A stretch of DNA of 64,000 bases from the NCBI RefSeq assembly GCF_012912005.1, contig NZ_JABBEA010000005.1, positions 1 to 64,000 of the forward strand, written 5' to 3'. The first letter of the stretch is position 1; every line of letters starts with the position of its first letter. Both the position numbers and the translations under genes were made by a program. This document shows, one piece after another, positions 49,599-60,937 of this stretch. The notes under the pieces are model-generated. The model did not search any database. It saw only the letters and a program-made list of their open reading frames with translations, and was not told where the DNA came from. This DNA comes from Paenibacillus sp. SZ31. GTDB lineage: Bacteria; Bacillota; Bacilli; Paenibacillales; Paenibacillaceae.

Positions 49599-50576
49599 TT
49601 AACCGTCCAAACCAGCAGATACAAACTGTTTCATCGAACGATAAGCCTGCTCCAGTCGAAAGCGCATCGCGCCTGTCACAGCATACATTGAGCGGGTATT
49701 TTCCTCATCATGCGAGCCACCCAGACTGTCTGCAACGGTCATATGTAGAGCTGCTGCCCATATATCTGTCATGGAATCATTTTCTTCCAGCATCGATACA
49801 TAATCACGGGTTCCATACACCGCCATGACATATTGTATCCACAGTTCCTGGGCAAAATAAAAGAGCGTAGGTTCATGAACCTCCGTCTGATCTGCCACTC
49901 GTTCCAGAATCTGAACGATTTGGAGCGGGAATTCCTCTGGTTTAAGAGGCACGGTATCAAGCTCCACCTCTACCTGCTCTTCGCCTCTCGTAAACAGGAT
50001 CATACCTTGAACACCTCGACGACGCAAGGTTTGCAGCACCCGGAACTGAAGCAAAGGGTGAAGCGACTTATCTTTTAACCAACTCGTAAGTGCCTCGTCA
50101 ATCTTCGGCAGATCAAGATAGGCCAGTTGCTCCAACGCCAGCATCGTCTGTTCAGACAACGGTTCTTCCATTACTGTACGAAGCATCTTATCAGCATAAC
50201 CATCATCCTGTTCAAGCTTCAAACGGGCATGCTGCCTCGCCATGTCTTCCTCACTGACCTCTTCCTCTTCCTGTTCCTCATCAACGGCAGGTGAAGTTTC
50301 TTCATAATGAGGGAACGCAGCCTGAAGCCATTCGAGCAGGGCCCGCCACTCATCATAGTGGCGCTCTTCCTGTCCCTGACATTGCAGCAAAAAGTGAAGC
50401 AATTTCATCGCTTCACCATACCGTTCATTTTCAAGCATCACTGTCAATTGAATCTGGTAATAGTCCAGCGTCTTAGGAAACAGCACAATATTGTTGTTGT
50501 GCTCGGTTTCCGGGGTCGTGGATTCCTTAATGGGAGCACCTCCTCTATATCCTGAATCTCCAGTCGGAATCAACAT
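49599..50576 (-). CDS. YsoA-like helical repeat protein, start uncertain (possible AUU)
   Basis: An acidic, helix-rich protein directly upstream of tig, the position of the TPR protein YsoA in B. subtilis; no function is known. An ATG at 50576 opens the frame but has no ribosome site. A near-perfect site (AGAGGAGGTG) lies inside the frame and, seven bases after GGAGG, meets an in-frame ATT at 50531 followed by KESTTPETEHNNN. No ATG, GTG or TTG occurs in frame there. The likely product therefore starts at 50531 (310 aa) from AUU, a codon otherwise known mainly from infC. An acidic stretch EEQEEEEVSEED splits the protein. Confidence 0.75.
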   Translation of the reverse strand: MLIPTGDSGYRGGAPIKESTTPETEHNNNIVLFPKTLDYYQIQLTVMLENERYGEAMKLLHFLLQCQGQEERHYDEWRALLEWLQAAFPHYEETSPAVDEEQEEEEVSEEDMARQHARLKLEQDDGYADKMLRTVMEEPLSEQTMLALEQLAYLDLPKIDEALTSWLKDKSLHPLLQFRVLQTLRRRGVQGMILFTRGEEQVEVELDTVPLKPEEFPLQIVQILERVADQTEVHEPTLFYFAQELWIQYVMAVYGTRDYVSMLEENDSMTDIWAAALHMTVADSLGGSHDEENTRSMYAVTGAMRFRLEQAYRSMKQFVSAGLDG

Positions 50577-50713
50577 AAATAGATGTATATATTTAAACGA
50601 TTGTCGATCTATTTTCTGAGTTCTCCTGATATTCTAACATAACCTTAAATATAATGAAAAAAACGTTACTGCCGCCAAATATCATATACGAAAAATAGTT
50701 TAAAATAAAACGC

Positions 50714-50742
50714 TTGATATTCCTGTTCGCATATGATAGAAT
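50714..50742 (+). promoter_or_regulatory. promoter for tRNA-Arg (left copy)
   Basis: TTGATA (50714-50719), a 17-base spacer and TAGAAT (50737-50742), about 22 bases before the tRNA 5' end. Confidence 0.75.
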
Positions 50743-50764
50743 CAATTTTGCTTGAAAAATTCAT

Positions 50765-50838
<74 letters not shown>

Positions 50839-50847
50839 TATTAAAAG

Positions 50848-50871
50848 AAACTTCCTTTGGGAAGTTTTTTT
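50848..50871 (+). terminator. terminator after tRNA-Arg (left copy)
   Basis: AAACTTCC/GGAAGTTT with loop TTTG runs into a T run, ten bases after the tRNA. Confidence 0.9.
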
Positions 50872-50955
50872 GCGTTCTGGGGGTGAGAACCCCAATGGTT
50901 CGTCGGAGCATTCGCTTCGTTAGCACTACTTCGCAGTCTCGACTGCAAGGAGAGT

Positions 50956-51010
50956 ATCCCTCCTGGGACGTATTAAAAGAAACTTCCTTCGGGAAGTTTT
51001 TTTGCGTTCT
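50956..51010 (+). repeat. duplicated tRNA-Arg 3' end plus terminator (tRNA remnant)
   Basis: This 55-base block repeats 50824-50878 with a single T-to-C change in the terminator loop. It contains the last 15 bases of tRNA-Arg (ATCCCTCCTGGGACG) and the whole terminator. The 77 bases between the copies do not resemble a tRNA body. Such 3'-end copies are made by tRNA-targeting integrases or by slippage between tandem tRNA genes. No integrase gene is present. Confidence 0.85.
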
Positions 51011-51124
51011 AGGATGAGTTTGACCCATTTCATTGCTCGATATTGACATAGAATGTTATGCTTGCGGAGTGGATAATGTAACAATCCATACATATCAACT
51101 CATTAGGAAACAGGAGATTTTATC

Positions 51125-52354
51125 ATGTCATCTTCAATACAGCAACACGCATCTATCCAAGCCGAAGAAGAACATTCTTCCGCATCCAAAAGATTCGGCC
51201 TGTTATTAGCAGGCATTATCGTCATCGCTGCTACCATGAGGTCACCGATCACGGCAACCGGTCCCGTTGTGGAGATGATCCGGTCCGACACAGGTATCGG
51301 TCATACGATGGCAGGGCTTCTGACCTCGCTTCCTTTGCTCGCTTTTGCAGCAGTCTCTCCTTTTGCACCACGTCTTGCGAAACGTTTAGGACTTGAATCA
51401 GCCTTGCTGATCGCTATCGTCATCGTAACTCTGGGGGTGGCGTTACGTTTATTGCCCTCTGTCTTAGCCTTATATGCAGGAACCGCAATATTGGGATGCG
51501 GCATTGCGTTAAGCAATGTGCTTTTACCAAGTTTGATCAAACGCGATTTCCCATTGCGTGTAGGCATCGTGACCGGACTATACTCTGTATCCATGAATAT
51601 ATTTGGCGCTATCGCCTCAGGCATGAGTGTGCCAGTAGCAGGAGCAACCTCCATCGGTTGGCGCGCTTCTCTGGGCATGTGGGCCTTGTTATCCATATTG
51701 GCACTTCTCCTGTGGCTCCCCCAAGTCGCTGCGGGACGCCAGCGACTGTTATATGTGGCCACCCAGAGTGAAGGGACACCTGTGCGTCTACGGACATCAT
51801 CCCTGGCTTGGTTCATTACATTATTTATGGGTCTGCAATCTCTAATCTTCTATACGACGATTACCTGGCTTCCCGAGATTCTCGCCGAACAAGGCTTCAG
51901 CCCCACCTCAGCAGGCTGGATGCTCTCCTTGATGCAGATGGTTAGCGTACCCGTTACCTTTATCGTTCCAATCCTTGCTGGCAGAACGCGAGACCAGCGT
52001 GTTCTAACCATGGTAACGTGCTCCTCTTTAATTGTCGGGTATGCTTTATTGTTAAGCGGCCTCCCTTCACTCGTTACCATCGGCGTCACGTTGGCTGGAA
52101 TAGGTGCTGGCGCTTCGTTTGGACTGGTGACGATGTTCTTCGTCCTTCGCACAAAAGATGCCAGACAAGCTGCCAGTCTGTCCGGTATGGCCCAATCAAT
52201 CGGTTATATGCTGGCGGCAGTGGGACCTCTACTGTTCGGCATGCTTCATGACTGGACAAAAGGGTGGACCCTTCCATTGCTGATACAGGTTCTTCTCGCC
52301 ATCGCTTTATTCATCGCAGGTATCCAGGCCAGCAAGAATCGAATGATCGGGTAG
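51125..52354 (+). CDS. MFS transporter, CynX/NimT type
   Basis: A 409-aa membrane protein with twelve predicted helices and a hydrophilic N-terminal tail of about 25 residues. The opening ATMRSPITATGPVVEMI and the RLGLESALL loop resemble the CynX/NimT/YycB group (cyanate, nitroimidazole or amino-acid-like substrates). The true substrate is unknown. CAGGAG lies nine bases before the ATG. First gene inside the tRNA-Arg pair and alone on the plus strand; it converges on the protease gene. Confidence 0.88.
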   Translation: MSSSIQQHASIQAEEEHSSASKRFGLLLAGIIVIAATMRSPITATGPVVEMIRSDTGIGHTMAGLLTSLPLLAFAAVSPFAPRLAKRLGLESALLIAIVIVTLGVALRLLPSVLALYAGTAILGCGIALSNVLLPSLIKRDFPLRVGIVTGLYSVSMNIFGAIASGMSVPVAGATSIGWRASLGMWALLSILALLLWLPQVAAGRQRLLYVATQSEGTPVRLRTSSLAWFITLFMGLQSLIFYTTITWLPEILAEQGFSPTSAGWMLSLMQMVSVPVTFIVPILAGRTRDQRVLTMVTCSSLIVGYALLLSGLPSLVTIGVTLAGIGAGASFGLVTMFFVLRTKDARQAASLSGMAQSIGYMLAAVGPLLFGMLHDWTKGWTLPLLIQVLLAIALFIAGIQASKNRMIG

Positions 52355-52388
52355 TCATACAATTCATTTAATAGAAAGAACAAAATGA

Positions 52389-52426
52389 AACGGCCTCCAT
52401 CCTGCAAAATCAGGATGGAGGCCGTT
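52389..52426. terminator. bidirectional terminator between MFS and protease genes
   Basis: A perfect 16-bp stem AACGGCCTCCATCCTG/CAGGATGGAGGCCGTT with a six-base loop lies between convergent stop codons. It should serve both strands. Confidence 0.9.
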
Positions 52427-52478
52427 TGTGCATAGAACAATTCCTTCATTAAACTAATCAGCTTGAATGAGGAAGAGC

Positions 52479-55400
52479 TTACTTCACTTTTACCGTAATC
52501 GTGTCTGTGCCGGTAACTCCGGCTGCGTTAATTAACTCAGCTCGATACGTATATGTGCCCGAAGCTTTCCCGGACAGTGTACTCACAGCACTTTGAGCAA
52601 GAGGTGTAACCGCACGGAGTTCTTGCGTGTCAATCAACTCATCATTTTCATAGAGACGGTACTCAGAGGCATTAGTCCCCCACCACAGGTTCATGGTCAC
52701 CTTATAGTTGCCGTCGCCATCCCAGTTATCCTGAGAGAGAACTGCTTTGCCTGGCGTTGCATTGGTAACCTGAACAGTCAACGTCTGACTACGCGTTGTT
52801 CCCTTGTCGTTCGTTAGCTCGGCCACGTAAGTATATGTGCCATTGGCTTTGGCCGTAACCTTGGTTTGAGCAGACTGCGCGGAAGGCGCGTTATAAGTCA
52901 ACTTCTGCGTATCAACCAAAACCCCGTCCTCATATAACTTGTAGCTAGTTGCGTTCTCGCCCCACCACAGGTTCATGGTGACGATATAAGAACCTTCTGG
53001 CAGGCCGTTGCCTACCCAGTTATTGTGTGACAATACTGGAGTGCCTGGTGCTTTGGTAGCCGGAGTTTCAGGTTCGGTCTCCACAGCTTCCAATTTCAAT
53101 GCCGTATTAGCTGTACCTGAAAGCCCCTGTAGGTCTTTCACCGTAAGTACAACAACATATTCACCCGATTCAATCCCTTCCAAAGGAAGGCTGAAGGTGC
53201 CATCTGCTTGTACTTCAAAAATACCCTCTTTTTGAATCGAACCATCTTCTTTTTTCACAACATACGTTGCTTCCAAGGAAGCTGCTGGATCAAACGCAAT
53301 ATTCCATCCGCTGGCAAGCGCAGGGGCAACACGGAAGTACAAGTCTTCCACGCTACCATTAAGGACTGCAGACTCATCCACTGTGAACTCCAACGCTTCT
53401 GGTGCAGTTACAGCAGGAGCTGTCTTTTTCACCAAGAATGGAGAAGTATCTTCCTTGTAGGTTTTGCCGTCCGTACCAATGGTCGTGATATCCACGGTGT
53501 ATAAACCATCCGGAATCTCAGTTACTTCATCGGTTGTGTAGTCTGCATATGTGCCGTTCCAAGCAAGGTTATATCTTGCATTTGCACTAAAGTTAAAATA
53601 GTTACCGAAAATGGAGCCGATATAACCGTCTTGATAATATCCACCTTCTGGGTTAAGACCATCATAAATCTCAATCAGGGCAAAAGTCATCGGATTATAG
53701 AATTCCATCGCTACATTCAGCGTATCCAATGTACCATCAGCTTTCAATGGATAGTGGAATGGATTTTTTTCAGTACCTTTTACCGTCTCAATATATTTCA
53801 CTCCACTCAACGTAACGTTGAAATGAGCAACATATGGCACTGTAAAGGTATTGGTTCCGTTCGACAATTCAATGTATCCTTGGGCTTCTGTGACCCCAGT
53901 AACCCCTCGTGGAACGGTGATTGTCACTGCAAGTTCTTCCTCACCATTTAGTGTGAACGAACTCTTGTCTACGGCAACGGATACGCCAGCGACATTACGA
54001 GTCGGATTCACATTTACGGTGTAATCTCCACCGCTACCATTCAGCGCTTCAACTTTGATCGTTTTGGTAATCGTCTTTTCGTCAGTACTCAGGAAATTAC
54101 CATAGTTGATGCTTCCGGTGATATTTTCCTTTTCAACAACAGAGCCACTCTCTGTGTATTGAGTAACATCAAGCACTTTCACAAAAGCAGCAGGATCGAT
54201 GGTGTTCACAGCCTGAATGCGCCCTGCACCTTGATCAAATACATCAAACTTCGTCGTATCCAGCACTTTACTATTGTTCATGAGCGCAACTTTGATATCA
54301 AATGGCGTCCAGTCCGGATGCTTCTCAATCAACAGCGCAATCAAACCTGCTACATGAGGTGTAGCCATACTGGTACCTGTTTTACGATCATAAGCTTGTG
54401 CGTAATCTGCGTCTGGCTCATCCTTGCCGTAGGCAGGAATCGTAGACAGAATGCTTGTACCTGGTGCAACAATATCCGGTTTGATGTCCAGCGTGACCTT
54501 TGCAGGTCCACGTGAACTGGATGAATTCATTTCATCGCCCGGAGTTTGGGAACGTTCAAAATCACTAAAGCTCACTTCAACGGCTTGTCCTGCGTCCAGT
54601 TCAGCCTTGATCACATCCCCATCTTCCTTGGACATGCTCAATGTCGGAATGAGTTCAAAGTTATCGCCCAGACTTACACCGATCGGACCCGGAATGTTGT
54701 TATATACAATAACAGCCACGGCTCCAGCCGCTTTGGCATTGGCGATTTTCTCTACAAATGCGAGTTCACCCCGCTGAATCAATGCTACTTTACCTGTAAA
54801 ATCCTTGCCTTCAAAATCAGTTGGTTTACCCAGTGCTGCATATTCAAGTCCAAATTTCCCTGTCAAAACAGTTTCAGGGTCTGCTGACAGGCTCCAGCCC
54901 ATCAGATCCAGACGGTAAACCGACTCTGTGATAGACAGTGGAGCTTCAGTCGGAGCAATCACAGACTCTTCTTCCACAGGAGCAGCTTCAGGAGAAACTC
55001 CAACGGGTGCAGAAGGTGATGCAGATGGCGTATTTTCTTCTGTTGTAGCTTCTTCTACAGCTTCTTCAGAAACTACGTCTTCCACTGCTGCAGCACTTTC
55101 TTCAGTAGCAGTTGCCGGTACGCCTTGTTCTGAAACTTCAGGTGCTTCTGTTCCAGGTGCTGTCCCCAGTTCAGGAGATTGTTCAACCTCTGGCACCGGT
55201 TGTTGTTCAGGCAACGTTTCTTCGCCTTCTTCACCAATCCAGAAGTGAGTATCTGCTGTAATAAGCTGGCTAGGACCTGTAGAGTTACCTACGGTAATGG
55301 CCATGGCAGATGCACCCGGAGAACCGAGTGTATAACGGTTAGGTCCACTGTTACCACTTGCTACAACTGCTGTCACACCGGACAACATTGCATTGTTAAG

Positions 55401-56426
55401 GGCAACCGAAGTAACATAACTTGGATCGTTGGCGGAGTTACCCAACGAGAGGTTGATTACGTCCATGCCATCTTCAACAGAACGATCAATCCCGCCGAGT
55501 ACCCATGACGTTTGACCACTACCATACGGTCCAAGTACACGGTAAGCATAAATATCTGCTTCAGGAGCAACACCAACAATGCCATAGTCCCCTGCTTCAC
55601 GAGCAGCAATGGTACCAGCTACGTGCGTACCATGGGATGTATAATAGGCACTTCCATTAGCGTTAAACTCAGGTTCACCTGAACCTTTCCATTCTTGATA
55701 TGTTGCTTCATACGGATCGCTATCATTGTCAACAAAATCCCATCCACCCTTATAGGCTGGCTGTAGATTAGGATGCTCATAGTCAATCCCTGTATCAATG
55801 ACACCTACTTTGACGCCATTTCCTTTGTAACCCAGATCCCATACTTCAGGTGCACCAATAAAAGGCGCTGTGTCTTTCATATATGGGTTCACTTCATCTG
55901 TCTCGGGAGCTATTGTAACTTCAAGGTCAGGATATACGCTGACCACGCCTGGGATCTGAAGCAATTGTCCCACTTGGTTTCCTTTAATCTCAATGGCTAC
56001 ACCATTCAGAGCATATGCATACTCTTCCAATACTTCATGTTTGATTTTCTTCTGAGTGAGGCTATGTACAAATGACTGTTGTTGTTGCTCAACTTGAGTC
56101 ACAGCCTTTGTTTCCATAGAGGAGGTAAATGATTTTCCTGAGAGGGTTGATTCACCTTGCGCTACTGCAACAGGTTTATTCGAAAGCTCAACGATAACTC
56201 GGGTGTTTTCTCCACCCAGGCCTTCCAAGCTCTTATCCAAAAATGGATCTGCGGCAAGTTTTGCTTCCCGTCCTGCAAGAATCTCTCTCCATTGTTTGGC
56301 TTCGGCTGTACTTGGTAGGTTCTCAAGCTGAATAACTGAATCTCCGGGAGCGGCTCCAGCCGCTGGAAGAATAATAGAAAAGACCATCAGAACACTTAAT
56401 AACGTGGATATCAATCGTTTGCTCAA
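52479..56426 (-). CDS. secreted S8 (subtilisin-like) serine protease, multidomain
   Basis: 1315 aa. A signal peptide (about 1-25) precedes an I9-type propeptide (about 75-172) and the S8 domain with Asp211 (VIDTGID), His265 (SHGTHVAG), oxyanion Asn359 and Ser686 (GTSMATPHVAG). A PA domain (about 510-625) is inserted between His and Ser, and a very acidic Pro/Glu/Ala linker (about 396-500) precedes it. After a Fn3-like middle region, two copies of a ChitinaseA_N-like module follow (about 1124-1221 and 1222-1315, each with VTMNLWWG and LYE motifs). The start is TTG at 56426 after AAGGAGGGG. No S-layer or LPXTG anchor is seen, so it is probably released, with the modules binding a polymer. Likely role: extracellular protein degradation. 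Confidence 0.93.
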   Translation of the reverse strand: MSKRLISTLLSVLMVFSIILPAAGAAPGDSVIQLENLPSTAEAKQWREILAGREAKLAADPFLDKSLEGLGGENTRVIVELSNKPVAVAQGESTLSGKSFTSSMETKAVTQVEQQQQSFVHSLTQKKIKHEVLEEYAYALNGVAIEIKGNQVGQLLQIPGVVSVYPDLEVTIAPETDEVNPYMKDTAPFIGAPEVWDLGYKGNGVKVGVIDTGIDYEHPNLQPAYKGGWDFVDNDSDPYEATYQEWKGSGEPEFNANGSAYYTSHGTHVAGTIAAREAGDYGIVGVAPEADIYAYRVLGPYGSGQTSWVLGGIDRSVEDGMDVINLSLGNSANDPSYVTSVALNNAMLSGVTAVVASGNSGPNRYTLGSPGASAMAITVGNSTGPSQLITADTHFWIGEEGEETLPEQQPVPEVEQSPELGTAPGTEAPEVSEQGVPATATEESAAAVEDVVSEEAVEEATTEENTPSASPSAPVGVSPEAAPVEEESVIAPTEAPLSITESVYRLDLMGWSLSADPETVLTGKFGLEYAALGKPTDFEGKDFTGKVALIQRGELAFVEKIANAKAAGAVAVIVYNNIPGPIGVSLGDNFELIPTLSMSKEDGDVIKAELDAGQAVEVSFSDFERSQTPGDEMNSSSSRGPAKVTLDIKPDIVAPGTSILSTIPAYGKDEPDADYAQAYDRKTGTSMATPHVAGLIALLIEKHPDWTPFDIKVALMNNSKVLDTTKFDVFDQGAGRIQAVNTIDPAAFVKVLDVTQYTESGSVVEKENITGSINYGNFLSTDEKTITKTIKVEALNGSGGDYTVNVNPTRNVAGVSVAVDKSSFTLNGEEELAVTITVPRGVTGVTEAQGYIELSNGTNTFTVPYVAHFNVTLSGVKYIETVKGTEKNPFHYPLKADGTLDTLNVAMEFYNPMTFALIEIYDGLNPEGGYYQDGYIGSIFGNYFNFSANARYNLAWNGTYADYTTDEVTEIPDGLYTVDITTIGTDGKTYKEDTSPFLVKKTAPAVTAPEALEFTVDESAVLNGSVEDLYFRVAPALASGWNIAFDPAASLEATYVVKKEDGSIQKEGIFEVQADGTFSLPLEGIESGEYVVVLTVKDLQGLSGTANTALKLEAVETEPETPATKAPGTPVLSHNNWVGNGLPEGSYIVTMNLWWGENATSYKLYEDGVLVDTQKLTYNAPSAQSAQTKVTAKANGTYTYVAELTNDKGTTRSQTLTVQVTNATPGKAVLSQDNWDGDGNYKVTMNLWWGTNASEYRLYENDELIDTQELRAVTPLAQSAVSTLSGKASGTYTYRAELINAAGVTGTDTITVKVK

Positions 56427-56688
56427 GGCTATGCCCCTCCTTTTAAATGTGAGTACCTCACCAAATGATGGGTTCCTGCTGTTCGCACGTACTGCAATAC
56501 CTGCTCAATTTCACCACCTATCTGCAAGAAGATTGACCCTTGGTAAATTATTCTATCAAAATACCACACTTTCCTTCTAAATACTTACAAATATGATATA
56601 GAAATTACTTATATGGGTCTTGAGTATGATAAAAATATCCATTTGTAATTATTTGTCGTTTTAATATTTTATTTTTAAAATAGTGTAT

Positions 56689-56734
56689 CAAAAAAAGACC
56701 CAGATCCTCTTTATCAGAAAGAGTTTCTCGGTCT
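56689..56734 (-). terminator. terminator after the methyltransferase gene
   Basis: A layered hairpin closed by AGACC/GGTCT, with the inner arms CTCTTT/AAAGAG, is followed by seven Ts on the minus strand. The surrounding gap 56427-56805 is AT-rich, contains the upstream region of the protease gene, and holds no other visible gene. Confidence 0.8.
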
Positions 56735-56805
56735 ACATGTGGAGGATTATTTTCATAAAAAAAGACTAACATATTTCTTTTAACAATGATAAAAAGATAA
56801 AAAAC

Positions 56806-57579
56806 TTAACTTTCCGGCTTCACAGCTTCAATACGCAGACGCTTGTAATCGGCATACATCGCATCTTCTTTCCAAAGATGAGGCATCACGATCCGACTGG
56901 TTTCATGGCATATTTTTTGTATCTCATCATGGCTGAAACCTGCAAAATAGTCGCCTCCAAAATGAGTCAACCAGCCTACTATACCTTGCTCACCATCTGC
57001 CAGTCTGGTAGGACGGTCGTAGTGATAGGCCTGTCGTACCACAAACCCACTTTGTTCCAAAATATAGCTATATTCTCCGATCGAAGGGAAATACCAAGGA
57101 TTTCGTTCTGGTGCACGAATGCCCGTGTTACGTTCCACGACCTCCTCTAGTGCATCCACAATGATCTGCACGTTCCCTTTACCGCCGAATTCTGCGACAA
57201 AACGCCCTCCGGGCTTCAGAGACTTCCAGATGTTATCTACAACAAGCTGCGGATTCCGCATCCAGTGCAGTGCCGCATTGGAAAAGACGGCATCATAGGG
57301 TCTAATCGTCTCATACTGATGACCATCTCCTTCCACGAATTCAATATGGGGAAATTTCTCCCTCGCACGGCGAATCATGTCCGGAGATGCATCCATTCCA
57401 ATAACCTCAGCTTCCGCCAGAGAAATTTCATACGTCAAATCCCCCGTCCCGCAACCCAGATCAAGGATGTATTCCCCTTTCCGGGGTTGAAGCCATGAGA
57501 TCAGGTTTTTGCCGTATCCGGATACAAAAGCCAGTTTGTTGTCATACTCATCTGCCTGCCATTGATTTAATGATTTCAT
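56806..57579 (-). CDS. class I SAM-dependent methyltransferase
   Basis: A 257-aa cytosolic methyltransferase. Motif I is LDLGCGTGDLT, motif II is EVIGMDASPDMI, and AVFSNAALHWM is the motif IV region. The pattern resembles trans-aconitate 2-methyltransferase (Tam) and related small-molecule methyltransferases, but the substrate cannot be assigned. The start is most likely ATG at 57579 (MKSLNQWQ), with a weak GGCGGTGG; an ATG 12 codons upstream lacks any site. Monocistronic, between two terminators. Confidence 0.85.
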   Translation of the reverse strand: MKSLNQWQADEYDNKLAFVSGYGKNLISWLQPRKGEYILDLGCGTGDLTYEISLAEAEVIGMDASPDMIRRAREKFPHIEFVEGDGHQYETIRPYDAVFSNAALHWMRNPQLVVDNIWKSLKPGGRFVAEFGGKGNVQIIVDALEEVVERNTGIRAPERNPWYFPSIGEYSYILEQSGFVVRQAYHYDRPTRLADGEQGIVGWLTHFGGDYFAGFSHDEIQKICHETSRIVMPHLWKEDAMYADYKRLRIEAVKPES

Positions 57580-57734
57580 GGATACCACCGCCGCTTTCTT
57601 CGTTGATAACCACATTGTTACACAGATTTTTTTATTGTTTAAATATATATAATCTATTCAATTGATAGGATAATCCTATGAGTTATATGAGTAATCTCCC
57701 TTCTTAATCAGATCGAGGTATATAATAGCTAGAT

Positions 57735-57757
57735 AAAAAAGCTCCCCGAGGGGAGCT
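57735..57757 (-). terminator. terminator after bglP
   Basis: AGCTCCCC/GGGGAGCT is followed by six Ts on the minus strand, ending the licT-bglP operon with no further sugar gene. Confidence 0.9.
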
Positions 57758-57835
57758 CTTAATCCTTTCAACCTAAACCTTGTTGATCAAAAGTCGATCT
57801 TCCGTTTTATGCAAAACAATCACTCATCCAACGGC

Positions 57836-59731
<1,896 letters not shown>

Positions 59732-59801
59732 TTATAGTCTCAGGTTCACAAGTTACTGTAGTTTAGAGAATGAGCCCGTACGCGGCCTTCCCCCTACAGA
59801 C

Positions 59802-59893
59802 AAGAAAAACCTAAACTCGTGGTGAAAAGAGCATGAAAAAACACACCCGTTTCACCATCAGTTTAGGTTTTGCCTGCACTACCAGTTACACCC
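59802..59893 (-). promoter_or_regulatory. RAT antiterminator and terminator upstream of bglP
   Basis: On the minus strand the RAT reads GGGTGTAACTGGTAGTGCAG then GCAAAACCTA (59864-59893). It overlaps a 21-bp terminator stem (59851-59871 pairing with 59806-59826, two mismatches) followed by a T-rich run. LicT/SacT-type proteins bind this RNA and prevent termination. It lies between licT and bglP, so it controls bglP separately from licT. Confidence 0.9.
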
Positions 59894-59924
59894 TAACCCC
59901 AGATGGAGGTTTGTATTCTATTAA

Positions 59925-60770
59925 TCAAAAGTTGCTTCTCTCCGTCACACGATGAATGTGAATTGTTAAATATACATACTCGTCTTTGCTCAGGGATTGC
60001 TGATACGTATTTTCCAAGTAATCATTAATAATCAGCGTACACTCAAACGCTTTGGCATACGTCATTCTCACTTGATTAAATAAAAATTCTTCCCCACTTT
60101 GAATGACTTCTTTTCGGAGTACACGCATCGCAAAATGTTGTAGATGCCTAACGAATCTTGAATAATTAACTGAGGACTCGTCAAGTACAATGCGGTAATG
60201 GTACGTAACAATATTTAAAATACTTTGGACCATATCCGTCATTTTTAACGTGTATTTCATCTCATCACTATCTATACTTGCATTCACGATATGAAGTGCA
60301 ATAAATCCAGCCTCATCTTCGCCTAATGAAATACCAAGTGAGTTTTGAATGAGTTTCAGAGCATCCAGTCCAATCTCGAATTCCTTTTTATAAAACCGCT
60401 TGATCTCAAACAACATAGCATTTTTCAGTTCAATTCCCTTTTCATACCGCTGAATGGCGAAATGGATATGATCTGTTAAGGTGATATAAATATTGTCCGT
60501 TAGTACAGTACCAAGTACCTCGTTGGCGTGAATAATGATTTCATTAACCACTTCCAGATGCGAGACCGGTATATCGTTTAACAGTTCAGTTAATTTGGCG
60601 ATGAACTCATTTTCATTCAGCATAAAAATTTTATCTATTCTATCCTCATCGACAGTGTCTCCTGCCAATTTATTAAAGGCAATCCCTCTTCCCATTACAA
60701 TCATTTCTGTATTTTTAAGATTTTTGGTCAGAAGAACATTGTTGTTGAGAATTTTCTCAATAATCATCAT
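59925..60770 (-). CDS. licT: BglG/LicT-family transcription antiterminator
   Basis: RNA-binding antiterminator controlled by PTS phosphorylation. The N-terminal CAT domain (1-56: KILNNNVLL, then MGRGIAFNK) binds the RAT; PRD1 (about 65-170) and PRD2 (about 175-280) carry the regulatory histidines (e.g. TDHIHFAIQRYEKG). Length is 281 aa. An ATGATG start has GAAGGTGG upstream. It has its own RAT and therefore positive autoregulation. The order licT-RAT-bglP matches the bgl operons of enterobacteria. Confidence 0.93.
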   Translation of the reverse strand: MMIIEKILNNNVLLTKNLKNTEMIVMGRGIAFNKLAGDTVDEDRIDKIFMLNENEFIAKLTELLNDIPVSHLEVVNEIIIHANEVLGTVLTDNIYITLTDHIHFAIQRYEKGIELKNAMLFEIKRFYKKEFEIGLDALKLIQNSLGISLGEDEAGFIALHIVNASIDSDEMKYTLKMTDMVQSILNIVTYHYRIVLDESSVNYSRFVRHLQHFAMRVLRKEVIQSGEEFLFNQVRMTYAKAFECTLIINDYLENTYQQSLSKDEYVYLTIHIHRVTERSNF

Positions 60771-60801
60771 TGCTTATGCACCACCTTCATGTTAGTTTCA
60801 A

Positions 60802-60897
60802 CAAAAAATGCCTAAAATAGTTAAAATAGCACCATGCATTTAAGCATAATGATATTCTAATTATTTTAGGCATTGCCCGCGTGACCGGTCACAATCC
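60802..60897 (-). promoter_or_regulatory. RAT antiterminator and terminator upstream of licT
   Basis: On the minus strand the RAT reads GGATTGTGACCGGTCACGCG then GGCAATGCCTAAAAT (60863-60897). A 22-bp terminator stem (60853-60874 with 60808-60829, 20 of 22 matches) follows, then six Ts. This is the leader of the operon, so LicT controls its own synthesis. Confidence 0.9.
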
Positions 60898-60909
60898 TTT
60901 ATTACTGCT

Positions 60910-60937
60910 ATTCTAGCATAAATTAAAGCGATTTCAA
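60910..60937 (-). promoter_or_regulatory. licT-bglP promoter with overlapping cre-like site
   Basis: The minus strand shows TTGAAA (60932-60937), a 16-base spacer and a TGn-extended TAGAAT (60910-60915). The spacer and -35 contain TGAAATCGCTTTAA (60923-60936), 13 of 14 to the CcpA cre consensus TGWAANCGNTNWCA. CcpA binding there would block RNA polymerase, giving catabolite repression on top of antitermination. The rest of the gap 60771-61049 shows no gene. Confidence 0.8.
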
